From assembly GCF_002101705.1 (NCBI RefSeq), contig NZ_LQPC01000028.1:124001-188000 (forward strand): DNA of 64,000 nt, in the 5' to 3' direction. The notes beneath the pieces were generated by a model. That model was not told the origin of the DNA. It worked only from the letters and a program-made list of their open reading frames with translations, and searched no databases. Positions 19,806-28,113 of this stretch are shown in pieces (the first letter of the stretch is position 1; every line of letters begins with the position of its first letter). Both the position numbers and the translations under genes were made by a program. The DNA is from Mycolicibacterium iranicum. Lineage in GTDB: Bacteria > Actinomycetota > Actinomycetes > Mycobacteriales > Mycobacteriaceae.

Positions 19806-21146
19806 ATGCCGCACGATCCGAGTTTCGCCCCCACCCAACTGGCGGCCCGCGCCGCCTACCTGTTGCGCGGTAACGACCTCGGCGTGATGACGACCGCGGC
19901 GCCGCTGCTGTACCCGCACATGTGGAGTTGGGACGCAGCATTTGTTGCCATCGGGCTGGCGCCGCTGTCGGTGGAGCGCGCCGTCGTCGAGCTGGACACG
20001 CTGCTGTCCGCGCAGTGGCGCAACGGCATGATCCCGCACATCGTGTTCGCCAACGGGGTGGACGGCTACTTCCCCGGCCCTGCCCGATGGGCCTGTTCGG
20101 CATTGTCGGCTGACGCGCCCCGCTCCCGGCACACCTCGGGCATCACGCAACCGCCCGTGCACGCCATCGCGGTGCAGCGGATCCTGGACCGGGCCCGGAC
20201 CCGGGGTCGCTCGACGCGAGCGGTCGCCGAGGCGTTCCTGGACCGGCGCTGGGGTGATCTGGTGCGGTGGCACCGCTGGCTGGCCGAGTGGCGGGACCCT
20301 AACGGCCACGGCCGGGTGACGATCTACCACGGCTGGGAATCCGGGATGGACAATTCCCCGCGCTGGGACAGCGCCTACGCCAACGTGATTCCCGGCGATG
20401 TTCCGGAGTATCAGCGTGAGGACAACAAGATCAACACCGACGCGAGCCAGCGTCCCTCCGACATGGAGTACGACCGCTACCTGTGGTTGCTCGAGGAGAT
20501 GAAGACCGCGCGCTACGACGACGAGTTGCTCGCCAAAACCCTGAGTTTCGCCGTCGAGGATGTGTTCGTCTCGGCGATCTTCTCAGTGGCGTGCCAGGTG
20601 CTCGCCGAGATCGGCGAGGATCACAAACGCCCGCGCGCGGATGTGAAGGACCTGTACGCGTGGGCCGACCGGTTCCGTTCGGGCGTCATTGCGACGACAG
20701 ACGAAAGAACGGGTGCTGCAAAGGATTACGATCTGCGCGCGGAGAGATGGATCACCGCTGAGACGGCCGCACAGTTCGCGCCGCTGCTCTGCGGGGGTCT
20801 GCCGCACGAACAGGAGCGGGCGCTCCTGCGTTTGCTGGAGGGGCCACGGTTCTGCGGTCACCCGGATCTCGCGTATGCCCTCATCCCGTCGACTTCACCG
20901 GTGTCGCGGGACTTCCGGCCGCGCGAGTACTGGCGGGGCCCGGTGTGGCCGGTGATGACGTGGTTGTTCTCGTGGTGTTTTGCACGCCGGGGATGGGCCG
21001 AACGTTCTTCGACGCTGCGCCGGGAGGGACTGCGCCAGGCCAGCGACGGCACCTTCGCCGAGTACTACGAACCGTTCACCGGGGAGCCGTTGGGCAGTAT
21101 GCAGCAATCCTGGACCGCGGCAGCGGTGTTGGACTGGTTGGGCTGA
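19806..21146 (+). CDS. ggh: Glucosylglycerate hydrolase (GH63)
   Basis: Glycoside hydrolase of 446 residues, the same length as the characterised Mycolicibacterium hassiacum enzyme. Asp182 in GWESGMDNSP and Glu419 in GTFAEYYEP fall exactly at the acid and base positions reported for that enzyme. The (alpha/alpha)6 family motifs LYPHMWSWDAAF and YWRGPVWPVMTW are present. It hydrolyses glucosylglycerate, a compatible solute accumulated under nitrogen limitation, to glucose and glycerate. The gene is typical of rapid growers and supports that placement. The ATG follows a divergent SDR. Confidence 0.9.
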   Translation: MPHDPSFAPTQLAARAAYLLRGNDLGVMTTAAPLLYPHMWSWDAAFVAIGLAPLSVERAVVELDTLLSAQWRNGMIPHIVFANGVDGYFPGPARWACSALSADAPRSRHTSGITQPPVHAIAVQRILDRARTRGRSTRAVAEAFLDRRWGDLVRWHRWLAEWRDPNGHGRVTIYHGWESGMDNSPRWDSAYANVIPGDVPEYQREDNKINTDASQRPSDMEYDRYLWLLEEMKTARYDDELLAKTLSFAVEDVFVSAIFSVACQVLAEIGEDHKRPRADVKDLYAWADRFRSGVIATTDERTGAAKDYDLRAERWITAETAAQFAPLLCGGLPHEQERALLRLLEGPRFCGHPDLAYALIPSTSPVSRDFRPREYWRGPVWPVMTWLFSWCFARRGWAERSSTLRREGLRQASDGTFAEYYEPFTGEPLGSMQQSWTAAAVLDWLG

Positions 21147-21149
21147 GCG

Positions 21150-21590
21150 CTATTCGGCGATGCGCTCGAGCGGTGCCAGCGCCTTGGTGAGCGCGTCGAG
21201 CTCTTCCTCGCTGAGCTTGCTCAGCAACGCGGCCAGGTGAGCCTGCCTGGACGCCAACGCCTCCCGATGCTGCGCGAGACCCTGCGGGGTGATGTCGACC
21301 AGGACGGCGCGCAGATCGGACGGATCGCGGTCACGTTTGACCAGACCGAGCTTCTCCAGCCGGCGAATCGCCACCGTGGTCGTCGGTGTGCGAACCCGTT
21401 CGTGGGCGGCGAGTTCGGTCATCCGCATCGGCCCCTGGTCGAACAGGGTGAGAAGAATGGACAGCTGGGCGAGCGTGAGGTCGCCCGACGTCGCGGTCCG
21501 TCCGGTGTGTCGCATCACCGACAGCACCTTGGACAGCACGCGCTGCAGTTCGCCAGCAAGTTCGCTGACCCGTGCGTCGGTGGCCACCAT
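21150..21590 (-). CDS. MarR-family transcriptional regulator, Rv0042c-like
   Basis: Regulator of 146 residues with the MarR winged helix: LTLAQLSILLTLFDQG, then MTELAAHERVRTPTTTVAIRRLEKLGLVKR and the wing DPSDLRAVLVDITPQG. It probably binds as a dimer near its own promoter. It is convergent with ggh (3 bp apart) and sits downstream of glnQ on the same strand with an 81-bp gap. Ligand and targets are unknown. Confidence 0.88.
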   Translation of the reverse strand: MVATDARVSELAGELQRVLSKVLSVMRHTGRTATSGDLTLAQLSILLTLFDQGPMRMTELAAHERVRTPTTTVAIRRLEKLGLVKRDRDPSDLRAVLVDITPQGLAQHREALASRQAHLAALLSKLSEEELDALTKALAPLERIAE

Positions 21591-21671
21591 AATTCAGACA
21601 GCCTAACCTGTCGGAGGATGTCAAGTTGCGGTGTAGCGCCGATTTCAGGGAAATCGTGTCACCGCGATGGT

Positions 21672-22403
21672 CTAGAGCACCTGGGCCAGGAAGCGACGTA
21701 GGCGCTCGGTCTCCGCGGATTCGAATAGCTGGTCGGGCGGTCCGGTTTCGACGACCCGGCCGTGGTCCATGAACACCACCGTGTCGGCCGTCGACCGGGC
21801 GAACCCCATCTCATGGGTGACCACCACCATCGTCATCCCGTCCGAGGCGAGGTCGGCGATCAGCGCGAGCACCCCTTTGACGAGTTCGGGGTCCAGCGCA
21901 GAGGTGGCCTCGTCGAAAAACATGACCTGAGGTGCCATGGCCAGCGCACGGGCTATTGCGACCCGCTGCTGTTGGCCGCCGGACAGCGTCGCGGGACGGA
22001 CCTCTGCCTTATGCCTTAGACCGACCCGATCGAGTTGCGCCAAGCCCAGTTCGCGGGCTTCCTCGGCGCTGAGCTTCTTGAGGCGGCGCGGGGCGAGGGT
22101 GACGTTGTCGAGCACGGACCGGTGCGGGAAGAGCTGAAAGTGCTGGAATACCATGCCGATTCGCTGTCGTAACTGATCGGGGTTATCGCCGAGAACGGAC
22201 CGACCGTCGAGGAGGATGTCGCCGCGGTCGGGCTCATACAGCCGGTTCAGCGTGCGCAGCAGGGTGGACTTGCCGGATCCGGACGGGCCGATCACAGCCG
22301 TGCTGGACCCGGCTGCGACATCGAGATCGACACCACGCAGCACCGCGCTCTTGCCGAACGATAGGTGAATGTCTTTGGCAGTCAATGACACCGCGGTGGC
22401 CAT
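21672..22403 (-). CDS. glnQ: Polar amino-acid ABC transporter ATP-binding protein (GlnQ-like)
   Basis: ATPase of 243 residues. Walker A GPSGSGKST lies at 39-47, the Q-loop at about 87, the ABC signature LSGGQQQR at 140-147, Walker B MFFDEA at 161-166, and the switch His follows in VTHEMGFA. It powers uptake by the fused binding protein/permease encoded directly upstream, whose stop codon overlaps this ATG (TGATG). The strong match to the glutamine/histidine uptake subfamily suggests a polar amino acid as substrate, but which one is not clear. Confidence 0.92.
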   Translation of the reverse strand: MATAVSLTAKDIHLSFGKSAVLRGVDLDVAAGSSTAVIGPSGSGKSTLLRTLNRLYEPDRGDILLDGRSVLGDNPDQLRQRIGMVFQHFQLFPHRSVLDNVTLAPRRLKKLSAEEARELGLAQLDRVGLRHKAEVRPATLSGGQQQRVAIARALAMAPQVMFFDEATSALDPELVKGVLALIADLASDGMTMVVVTHEMGFARSTADTVVFMDHGRVVETGPPDQLFESAETERLRRFLAQVL

Positions 22404-24199
22404 CAGTTCATCTCCTGAGAAGTCGAGAGCACCAACGGATCCTCATCGTCGGGCCGGCGCCCCCTGCGCAACCGGGCGTCGATGTAGTTCACCAGATGCG
22501 TCAGGGGGATGGTCAGCGCAAGGTAGAACAGGCCCGCAGCCACCAGCGGTGACAGATTGCCTGTCTGTGCGTTGAGATCCCGGCCCACCTGGAACAGCTC
22601 GCGCTGGTCGGCCACCAGCCCGAGGAAGTACACCAGCGACGACGCTTTCAGCAGCGAGATGAACTGGTTCATCAGTGCAGGCAGCACCCGCCGGACACCC
22701 TGCGGGACCACGACGAGCCGCATTGAGGTCGGGTAGCTGAATCCCAGCGCGCGTGAAGCTTCCAGTTGGCCGGGATCCACGCTCTGAATGCCGGACCGGA
22801 AGATCTCCCCGATGTAGGCGGCTGCCATCAGGCCCAGGGCGGCGATCCCGAGCGGGTACGGACTGTTCCCTGTCAGGTGACCGACCACAGGTCCGACACC
22901 GAGGCCGATCAGCAGGATGATCACGACCTCGGGCAGCCCGCGGAAGATATCGGTGTAGACCCGGGCGGGCCACCGCAACCAGCGGGATCGCGAAATGCCG
23001 GCGACCGCAAGGGCCATCCCGAGAATAAGTCCGATGACGCTGGCCGCGACCGTCAGGATCAAAGTATTGGGCAGACCCGTCGTGAACAGATCCGGGATGG
23101 CCTGCCGGTAGAGGTCCCAGTCCAGGAATGCCGAGGCCAGTTGCGAGAGCGTCGATTTCGGCTGCACGGGTGCCGCGGGCGTGCCGGACTCTTCGTTCTG
23201 CGCTGCGATCGCCGAGAAATCAGGCAGCTGCGGTTCCGGCGCGGCCTTGGAGCCCGGCTTCCAGCCGGGCGGGAGGGCGCGAGGCACCCAGTCGGTGTAC
23301 AGCCGCGCCCAGGTACCGTCCGCGATGATTGCGTCGAGCCCGGAGTTCAAGGCGTCGATCAGCGCGGGGTTGTCATTGGCGACCGCCCAGGCGATGAAAT
23401 TGTCCAAGCTGAAGGTGTTTTCGATGATCTGGGCGGGGTCGCCGGGTTGCACAGTCCCCTGTGCCTGCTGTGACGGCGCCACCCAGGCGTCGAGCTGGCC
23501 GGTCTTCAGGCTCGCGTACACGGTGTTGTAGTCGGGAAACTTCACCGGCTGCAACTTCAAGGTGTCGATGACGTAGGCCTCTTGGACCGTGCCCTGCACC
23601 ACCCCGATCCGCTGGCCCGCGGTGAGTTGGTCGAAGCCGGTGATCGGCGACCCGGTCGGAACCACGAGCGAGAAGTAGCCGAAGTCGTAGCCGTTGGTGA
23701 AGCCCACCGTGCGACGTCGGGCGTCGGTGGTGGTGATCGACGAGGAGCCGACGTCGAACCGGCGTGCCGCCACCTGTGCCAGCAGACCGGAGAATTCGGT
23801 GCCGACGAAATTGATGCGAAGGCCGAGCTTGTCAGCGACGGCCCGTAGCAACTCGTTGTCGAAGCCGGTGAACTGGCCGGCCGAGTCGATGCAGATGCTC
23901 GGCGGCGCGTCGGAGAGCGTGCCGACGGTCAGTGTGCCGGGCTGGCTCAGTCCCAGCGCGTTCACGTCGATCGAGTCGAGGGGTTCGACAGTGGCGGTGG
24001 TGTACTTGTCGGCGGCCGGACCGGTTGCCGCGGCGGCCAGGTTCGTCGGCAGCGCGCTGGCACTCTCGACTCCGGGCGGCGAACACTGGTCGACCTGCGC
24101 ACCCGCCGGTGCGGCGAGGCCCATCGTGACGACTAATCCCATCACCAGGGCGATCACGAGGATCTTCACGAAGTGGCGCAGTACCCGCAAGCACGTCAT
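22403..24199 (-). CDS. Fused amino-acid-binding protein and permease (GlnH-GlnP fusion)
   Basis: Protein of 598 residues joining two ABC transporter parts. A signal segment at about 10-34 ends PAGA. A type-II periplasmic binding domain covers about 65-315 (LTVGTLSDAPPSICID, FTGFDNELLRAVADKLG, GSSSITTTDARRRTVGFTN). A linker leads to a permease domain at about 370-590 with the EAA loop (EASRALGFSYPTSMRLVVVPQGVRR split around the conserved G). Tethering the binding domain to the permease is known in Gram-positive glutamine importers. It begins immediately after the GntR stop (TGAATG) and is coupled to glnQ. Confidence 0.9.
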   Translation of the reverse strand: MTCLRVLRHFVKILVIALVMGLVVTMGLAAPAGAQVDQCSPPGVESASALPTNLAAAATGPAADKYTTATVEPLDSIDVNALGLSQPGTLTVGTLSDAPPSICIDSAGQFTGFDNELLRAVADKLGLRINFVGTEFSGLLAQVAARRFDVGSSSITTTDARRRTVGFTNGYDFGYFSLVVPTGSPITGFDQLTAGQRIGVVQGTVQEAYVIDTLKLQPVKFPDYNTVYASLKTGQLDAWVAPSQQAQGTVQPGDPAQIIENTFSLDNFIAWAVANDNPALIDALNSGLDAIIADGTWARLYTDWVPRALPPGWKPGSKAAPEPQLPDFSAIAAQNEESGTPAAPVQPKSTLSQLASAFLDWDLYRQAIPDLFTTGLPNTLILTVAASVIGLILGMALAVAGISRSRWLRWPARVYTDIFRGLPEVVIILLIGLGVGPVVGHLTGNSPYPLGIAALGLMAAAYIGEIFRSGIQSVDPGQLEASRALGFSYPTSMRLVVVPQGVRRVLPALMNQFISLLKASSLVYFLGLVADQRELFQVGRDLNAQTGNLSPLVAAGLFYLALTIPLTHLVNYIDARLRRGRRPDDEDPLVLSTSQEMN

Positions 24200-24877
24200 T
24201 CAAAGCAACGTAGCGGGCCGACCCGAGGGGCACAGCACGCCGCGTCGTATCAGCTCGCTCAGAAGCGTCCTGGCCATGACGTCCGCGCGCTCGGCACATG
24301 CCCCGCGTGCTCCATCCCGGTCCCGGTCGCGGATCGCGGCGAGTTCGGCTTCATAGGAGGGCAGCAGCTGTTCACGATGCTGCGTATTCGACTCCCAGAA
24401 CGATGCAGGGATGAAGGCCTGTGACGAGTCGATGGCGGCCTGCAGGCGGGGACCCGCGTACTCGCTGTTGATGACGGCGCGGAACCGTTTGGCATGGGCC
24501 CCGAATTGGCGGGCGTCGCGAGCGTCGAACATCTGCCCGACCTCGTGGGCGAGCTCGGCGACGATGGTCGGGTCCGCGGCGTCGGCGGCGCGCCCGGCCG
24601 CGATGCCGCTGACAAGGCCGTAGAGCTCATGGTGTTCCCGCACGGTCGACTCGTCGAATCGTTCGACGTAGGCCCCACGGTGGTAGCGCGTGGACAAGAT
24701 GCCGTCGTGTTCCAGTTGGACCACCGCCTCCTGAATCGGGACGCGACTGAGACCGAGATCGTGGGCAATCTCGTTGCGGTCCAATCGATCTCCCGAGCGG
24801 AGCTTCCCGGTCAGCACCATGTTGACCACGTGAGTGACCACGAGGTCTTTCTCTTTCACCCCGTATTTCTTGGGCAT
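24200..24877 (-). CDS. GntR/FCD-family regulator, Rv0043c-like
   Basis: Regulator of 225 residues. The N-terminal winged helix is visible (NEIAHDLGLSRVPIQEAVVQLEHDGI) and the C-terminal FCD ligand domain has the HHELYGLVSGIAA helix and a set of His/Asp residues that bind metal in this family. The stop codon touches the ATG of the transporter gene, so it is the first gene of a GntR-GlnHP-GlnQ operon and likely controls it. In H37Rv the homologue is next to the MarR gene without the transporter. Confidence 0.88.
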   Translation of the reverse strand: MPKKYGVKEKDLVVTHVVNMVLTGKLRSGDRLDRNEIAHDLGLSRVPIQEAVVQLEHDGILSTRYHRGAYVERFDESTVREHHELYGLVSGIAAGRAADAADPTIVAELAHEVGQMFDARDARQFGAHAKRFRAVINSEYAGPRLQAAIDSSQAFIPASFWESNTQHREQLLPSYEAELAAIRDRDRDGARGACAERADVMARTLLSELIRRGVLCPSGRPATLL

Positions 24878-24929
24878 GGCCGCGACAGTGTCTCACGCGC
24901 GGCGCCGCCCGCAGGGCGGTTCTGCAGCA

Positions 24930-25727
24930 TCAACCGTTTGCAGCCCGGCGGTCCCGCCAGCGGCACAGTGCCTCGGCCTGGGACAGGTCATAGTCGGGTC
25001 CGTTCACGCCGACCGTCAGCATCGAGATGCCCAGCGCGGTCAGGGCGCCGGCGTTCTCGACGAGTGCGTTCTCGTCGCGGCCCTTGGCCTCCGCCGAACG
25101 TTCGATCGTCGCCGGATCGCGGCCCACGTCGGCGCAGTGTCGGGCGAGGATGTCGGACTTGCGCGGGTAGCTCTCGGTGTCGGAGAAGGAGTGCCAGATG
25201 TGGGCGTGCTCGGCGACGAGGCGCAGGGTCTTCTTTTCCCCGCCTCCGCCGATCAGCACGGGGATGTCGCGTACCGGCTGTGGGTTCAGCTTCGCGAACC
25301 TGGATTCGATGCGGGGAAGCGCGGCCGCGAGGTCGTCGAGCCGGCTTCCCGCGGTGCCGAACTCGTAGCCGTATTCGTCGTAATCCTTCTGCTTCCAGCC
25401 CGATCCGATGCCGAGGATCAGCCGACCCTCGGAGATGTGGTCGACCGTGCGGGCCATGTCGGCGAGCAGCTCGGGGTTGCGGTAGGAGTTGCAGGTGACC
25501 AGCGCGCCGATCTCGACGCGTGACGTCTGCTCGGCCCACGCGCCCAGCATCGTCCAGCACTCGAAGTGCGCACCGTCGGGATCCCCGTACAGCGGGAAGA
25601 AGTGGTCCCAGTTGAAGACCACGTCGACGCCGATGTCCTCGCAGCGGCGCACGGCGTCGCGCATGAGGTCGTAGCGCGGCGAGTGCTGCGGTTGGAGTTG
25701 AACGCCGATACGGACGGGAGAAGTCAT
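24930..25727 (-). CDS. F420-dependent LLM-class oxidoreductase, Rv0044c-like
   Basis: Luciferase-like TIM-barrel protein of 265 residues. Family landmarks include FNWDHFFPLYGDP, TCNSYRNPELLADMARTVD, GRLILGIGSGWKQKDYDEYG and PVLIGGGGEKKTLRLVAEHA. In mycobacteria most such enzymes use F420H2 to reduce or oxidise small organic substrates. The frame opens earlier, but the ATG giving MTSPVRIGVQ is the natural start because the beta-1 strand follows at once. The substrate is unknown. Confidence 0.87.
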   Translation of the reverse strand: MTSPVRIGVQLQPQHSPRYDLMRDAVRRCEDIGVDVVFNWDHFFPLYGDPDGAHFECWTMLGAWAEQTSRVEIGALVTCNSYRNPELLADMARTVDHISEGRLILGIGSGWKQKDYDEYGYEFGTAGSRLDDLAAALPRIESRFAKLNPQPVRDIPVLIGGGGEKKTLRLVAEHAHIWHSFSDTESYPRKSDILARHCADVGRDPATIERSAEAKGRDENALVENAGALTALGISMLTVGVNGPDYDLSQAEALCRWRDRRAANG

Positions 25728-25747
25728 GGATCTAACGTATCCCTCCG

Positions 25748-25805
25748 CGAGCAGACACAAACTCGCGTGGATCGGCCCGTAATAGTGCGAGTTTGCGTCT
25801 GCTCG
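25748..25805. repeat. Long inverted repeat between phoX and the LLM gene
   Basis: Arms of 19 nt (CGAGCAGACACAAACTCGC and its near-perfect complement, one mismatch) separated by 20 nt. It lies 6 nt after the phoX stop and 20 nt before the LLM start, both on the minus strand. It could form a terminator hairpin; no T-run follows. Confidence 0.8.
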
Positions 25806-25811
25806 GCGAGG

Positions 25812-27887
25812 TTACACGCCGATCTGGCCGCCGCTCTTCCACACCGCGACCACTGACGGCCGCGCGGTGCCGTTGCCGCCTTCGGGCCACCGCGACTGGG
25901 GGTCGTCGATGCTGTTCTCGTCGTTCTCACCGGGGTGCTGAACACACACGGTGACGATGTCGTCGGTCACCACGGGACCGCACGTCTCCGCACCGATCGG
26001 CACCGTCAGGAACTGCTTGGTCTCCCCGCGGTTGGGCCCCTCCAGCGCGACGGCGAACAGGCCGTCGTTCGAATCGAGCGCATTGCCGTCGGTCGAGATC
26101 CACAGATTGCCGTGGCTGTCGAACGCGAGGTTGTCCGGGCAGGAGATCGGGCTCACCTTGGTCTTGTCGAAGCCGCCGTAGTAGGTGTCGGCGGCCGCGG
26201 GGTCGCCGCACACCAGCAATAGCTCCCAGGTGAAGTCGGTGCCGGTGTGGTTGTCGGTGATCTCCAGGATCTGCCCACTCTTGTTGTCGTTACGGGGGTT
26301 TGGCGCATCGGCAGGTGCCTCCCCGGCCGCGCCGCGCTCGCTGTTGTTGGTCAGCGCCACATAGACTTTGCCCGTCTTGGGGTTGGCTTCGAAGTCCTCG
26401 GGCCGGTCCATCTTGGTGGCGCCGGCCTTGTCGGCGGCCATGCGGGTGAACACGGCGACCTCCGGGGCGGTGATGCCGTCGACCAGTGACTCCGCCTGTC
26501 CGTTCGGGCCGGACCTGAGCAGCGGAAGCCAGGTGCCGGACCCGGCGAACGATCCTTTGGCGGGCAGCTTGCCCGAGCCGTCGATCTCGTTAGCCGGGGT
26601 GTCGCTGGACAGCTTGGCAACGTAGAGCGTGCCCTCGTCGAGGATGGCGAGGTTGTTGGCCATGGCCTCGGGCCCGGTGCCCGGCTGGATCTTCCGGGTG
26701 GAGACGAACTTGTACATGTAGTCGAAGCGTTCGTCGTCACCGGAGTAGGCCACGACGGTTCCGTCATCGGTGACGTGGATGTTGGCGCCTTCGTGTTTGA
26801 ACCGGCCCATGGCCGAGTGCTTGACGGGAGTCGACGTCGGATCCCACGGGTTCAGCTCCACCACGTAGCCGAAGCGGTTCACTTCGTTGGGTGAGCGGGC
26901 CAGGTCGAAACGGGGATCGAAGGTCTCCCACTTGAGTTCGGATGGCTCCAGCGCAACGCCGTAGCGGTCGTGACGGTCGGCATCGACCGGGCCGGGAGGC
27001 GGCGAGCCCTCGGGAGCCCCAAAGTAGGTGTGAAAGTTCTCTTCGCCGGAAAGAACTGTCCCCCAGGGTGTTACACCGCCCGCGCAGTTGGCGATGGTGC
27101 CCAGGACGGTGCGGCCGGCCGGGTCGGCCGCTGTCTTGACGAAGTCGGTGCCCGCAGCAGGGCCGGTAAGCGTGAACGGGGTGTCGGCGGTGACGCGGCG
27201 GTTGTACCGTCCCATCACCGGCCGCAGGCCGCCCTCCGGGGTGCGTTCGACCTCGACGACGCCCATGCCCATCGCGGCGATCTCGACATCGAACTGATCG
27301 CGGGTGGGGGCGTCGGCGTTGTAGCCGGGGAACATGAACTGCGGTGTCGCGTACTCGAAATTGGTCACCAACAAGAAGTGGCCGTCCTGGCCCTCGATGG
27401 CCAGGAGTCCGGCGAAGTCGTTGTTGAAGCCGAACTGGCCGCGCTGCGAGGCGCCGGTCTGCTTGGTGACGTCGAACTCAGGCGCGCCTGGCAGGATGGG
27501 GTCACCCCAGCTGATCACGACGCCCTGCTCGTAACCGTCGGCGACGACGACGGCGTCGTCGCTGTTGGGGGCGACCGACGGGAAGTTCATGCCGGCAGGC
27601 GGCTCGGCGGCTGCGGGTGAGGAGGAGGCGGTGGTCGGCGCAGGCTCGGAGTTGTTCGAACACGCGGCGAGCGCGGAACCGGCACCGACGGCGAGGACGG
27701 CAACACCGCCGGCCTGCAGAATGGAGCGCCTCGAGACTGCCTTGGCGATATCGCCGAAGTATTCGTTGTCGCTCTTGTTCGGGGCTGGCTTGGAGCATGC
27801 GTTGCCGCACTTGTGCACGCAGGTGACGTGCTGTCGCTTCGACTTTCCGTCGTGGCTGACAAGGAGATTGAGCGGCACAAGCGCCAT
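25812..27887 (-). CDS. phoX: PhoX-family (DUF839) alkaline phosphatase, Tat-exported lipoprotein
   Basis: Protein of 691 residues. After a 50-residue N-terminal extension comes the twin-arginine motif SRRSILQAG at 52-60, a hydrophobic segment and a lipobox-like LAAC at 73-76. The DUF839 body has GVTPWGTVLSGEENF, DRPEDFEANPKTGKVYVAL and PDNLAFDSHGNLWISTDG. PhoX enzymes are secreted phosphomonoesterases that use Ca and Fe and serve phosphate scavenging. The extension contains the Cys motif CVHKCGNAC at 23-31. The ATG is preceded by GGAAGGA. It is divergent from the metalloprotease gene. Confidence 0.9.
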   Translation of the reverse strand: MALVPLNLLVSHDGKSKRQHVTCVHKCGNACSKPAPNKSDNEYFGDIAKAVSRRSILQAGGVAVLAVGAGSALAACSNNSEPAPTTASSSPAAAEPPAGMNFPSVAPNSDDAVVVADGYEQGVVISWGDPILPGAPEFDVTKQTGASQRGQFGFNNDFAGLLAIEGQDGHFLLVTNFEYATPQFMFPGYNADAPTRDQFDVEIAAMGMGVVEVERTPEGGLRPVMGRYNRRVTADTPFTLTGPAAGTDFVKTAADPAGRTVLGTIANCAGGVTPWGTVLSGEENFHTYFGAPEGSPPPGPVDADRHDRYGVALEPSELKWETFDPRFDLARSPNEVNRFGYVVELNPWDPTSTPVKHSAMGRFKHEGANIHVTDDGTVVAYSGDDERFDYMYKFVSTRKIQPGTGPEAMANNLAILDEGTLYVAKLSSDTPANEIDGSGKLPAKGSFAGSGTWLPLLRSGPNGQAESLVDGITAPEVAVFTRMAADKAGATKMDRPEDFEANPKTGKVYVALTNNSERGAAGEAPADAPNPRNDNKSGQILEITDNHTGTDFTWELLLVCGDPAAADTYYGGFDKTKVSPISCPDNLAFDSHGNLWISTDGNALDSNDGLFAVALEGPNRGETKQFLTVPIGAETCGPVVTDDIVTVCVQHPGENDENSIDDPQSRWPEGGNGTARPSVVAVWKSGGQIGV

Positions 27888-28113
27888 GACGACTGATTCC
27901 TTCCGGCGTGAACTCCGGCCGTGGGCTGGACGGCCGAGACTCGCGGAAAGTTACGGTAGCCGGGCTAGCAGCAGGCAAGCAGCGGGTTAACAAAAGTCAA
28001 CGGAGTTCGGTCGCCGGCTCAGTGCTACGTGTCAACAAGTGCAAAAGTTTTGCCAGCAAACCCGAACGCCATGCGCTATAAATTCCCTCAGGCAACTAAC
28101 GGTGGGGGAAATT

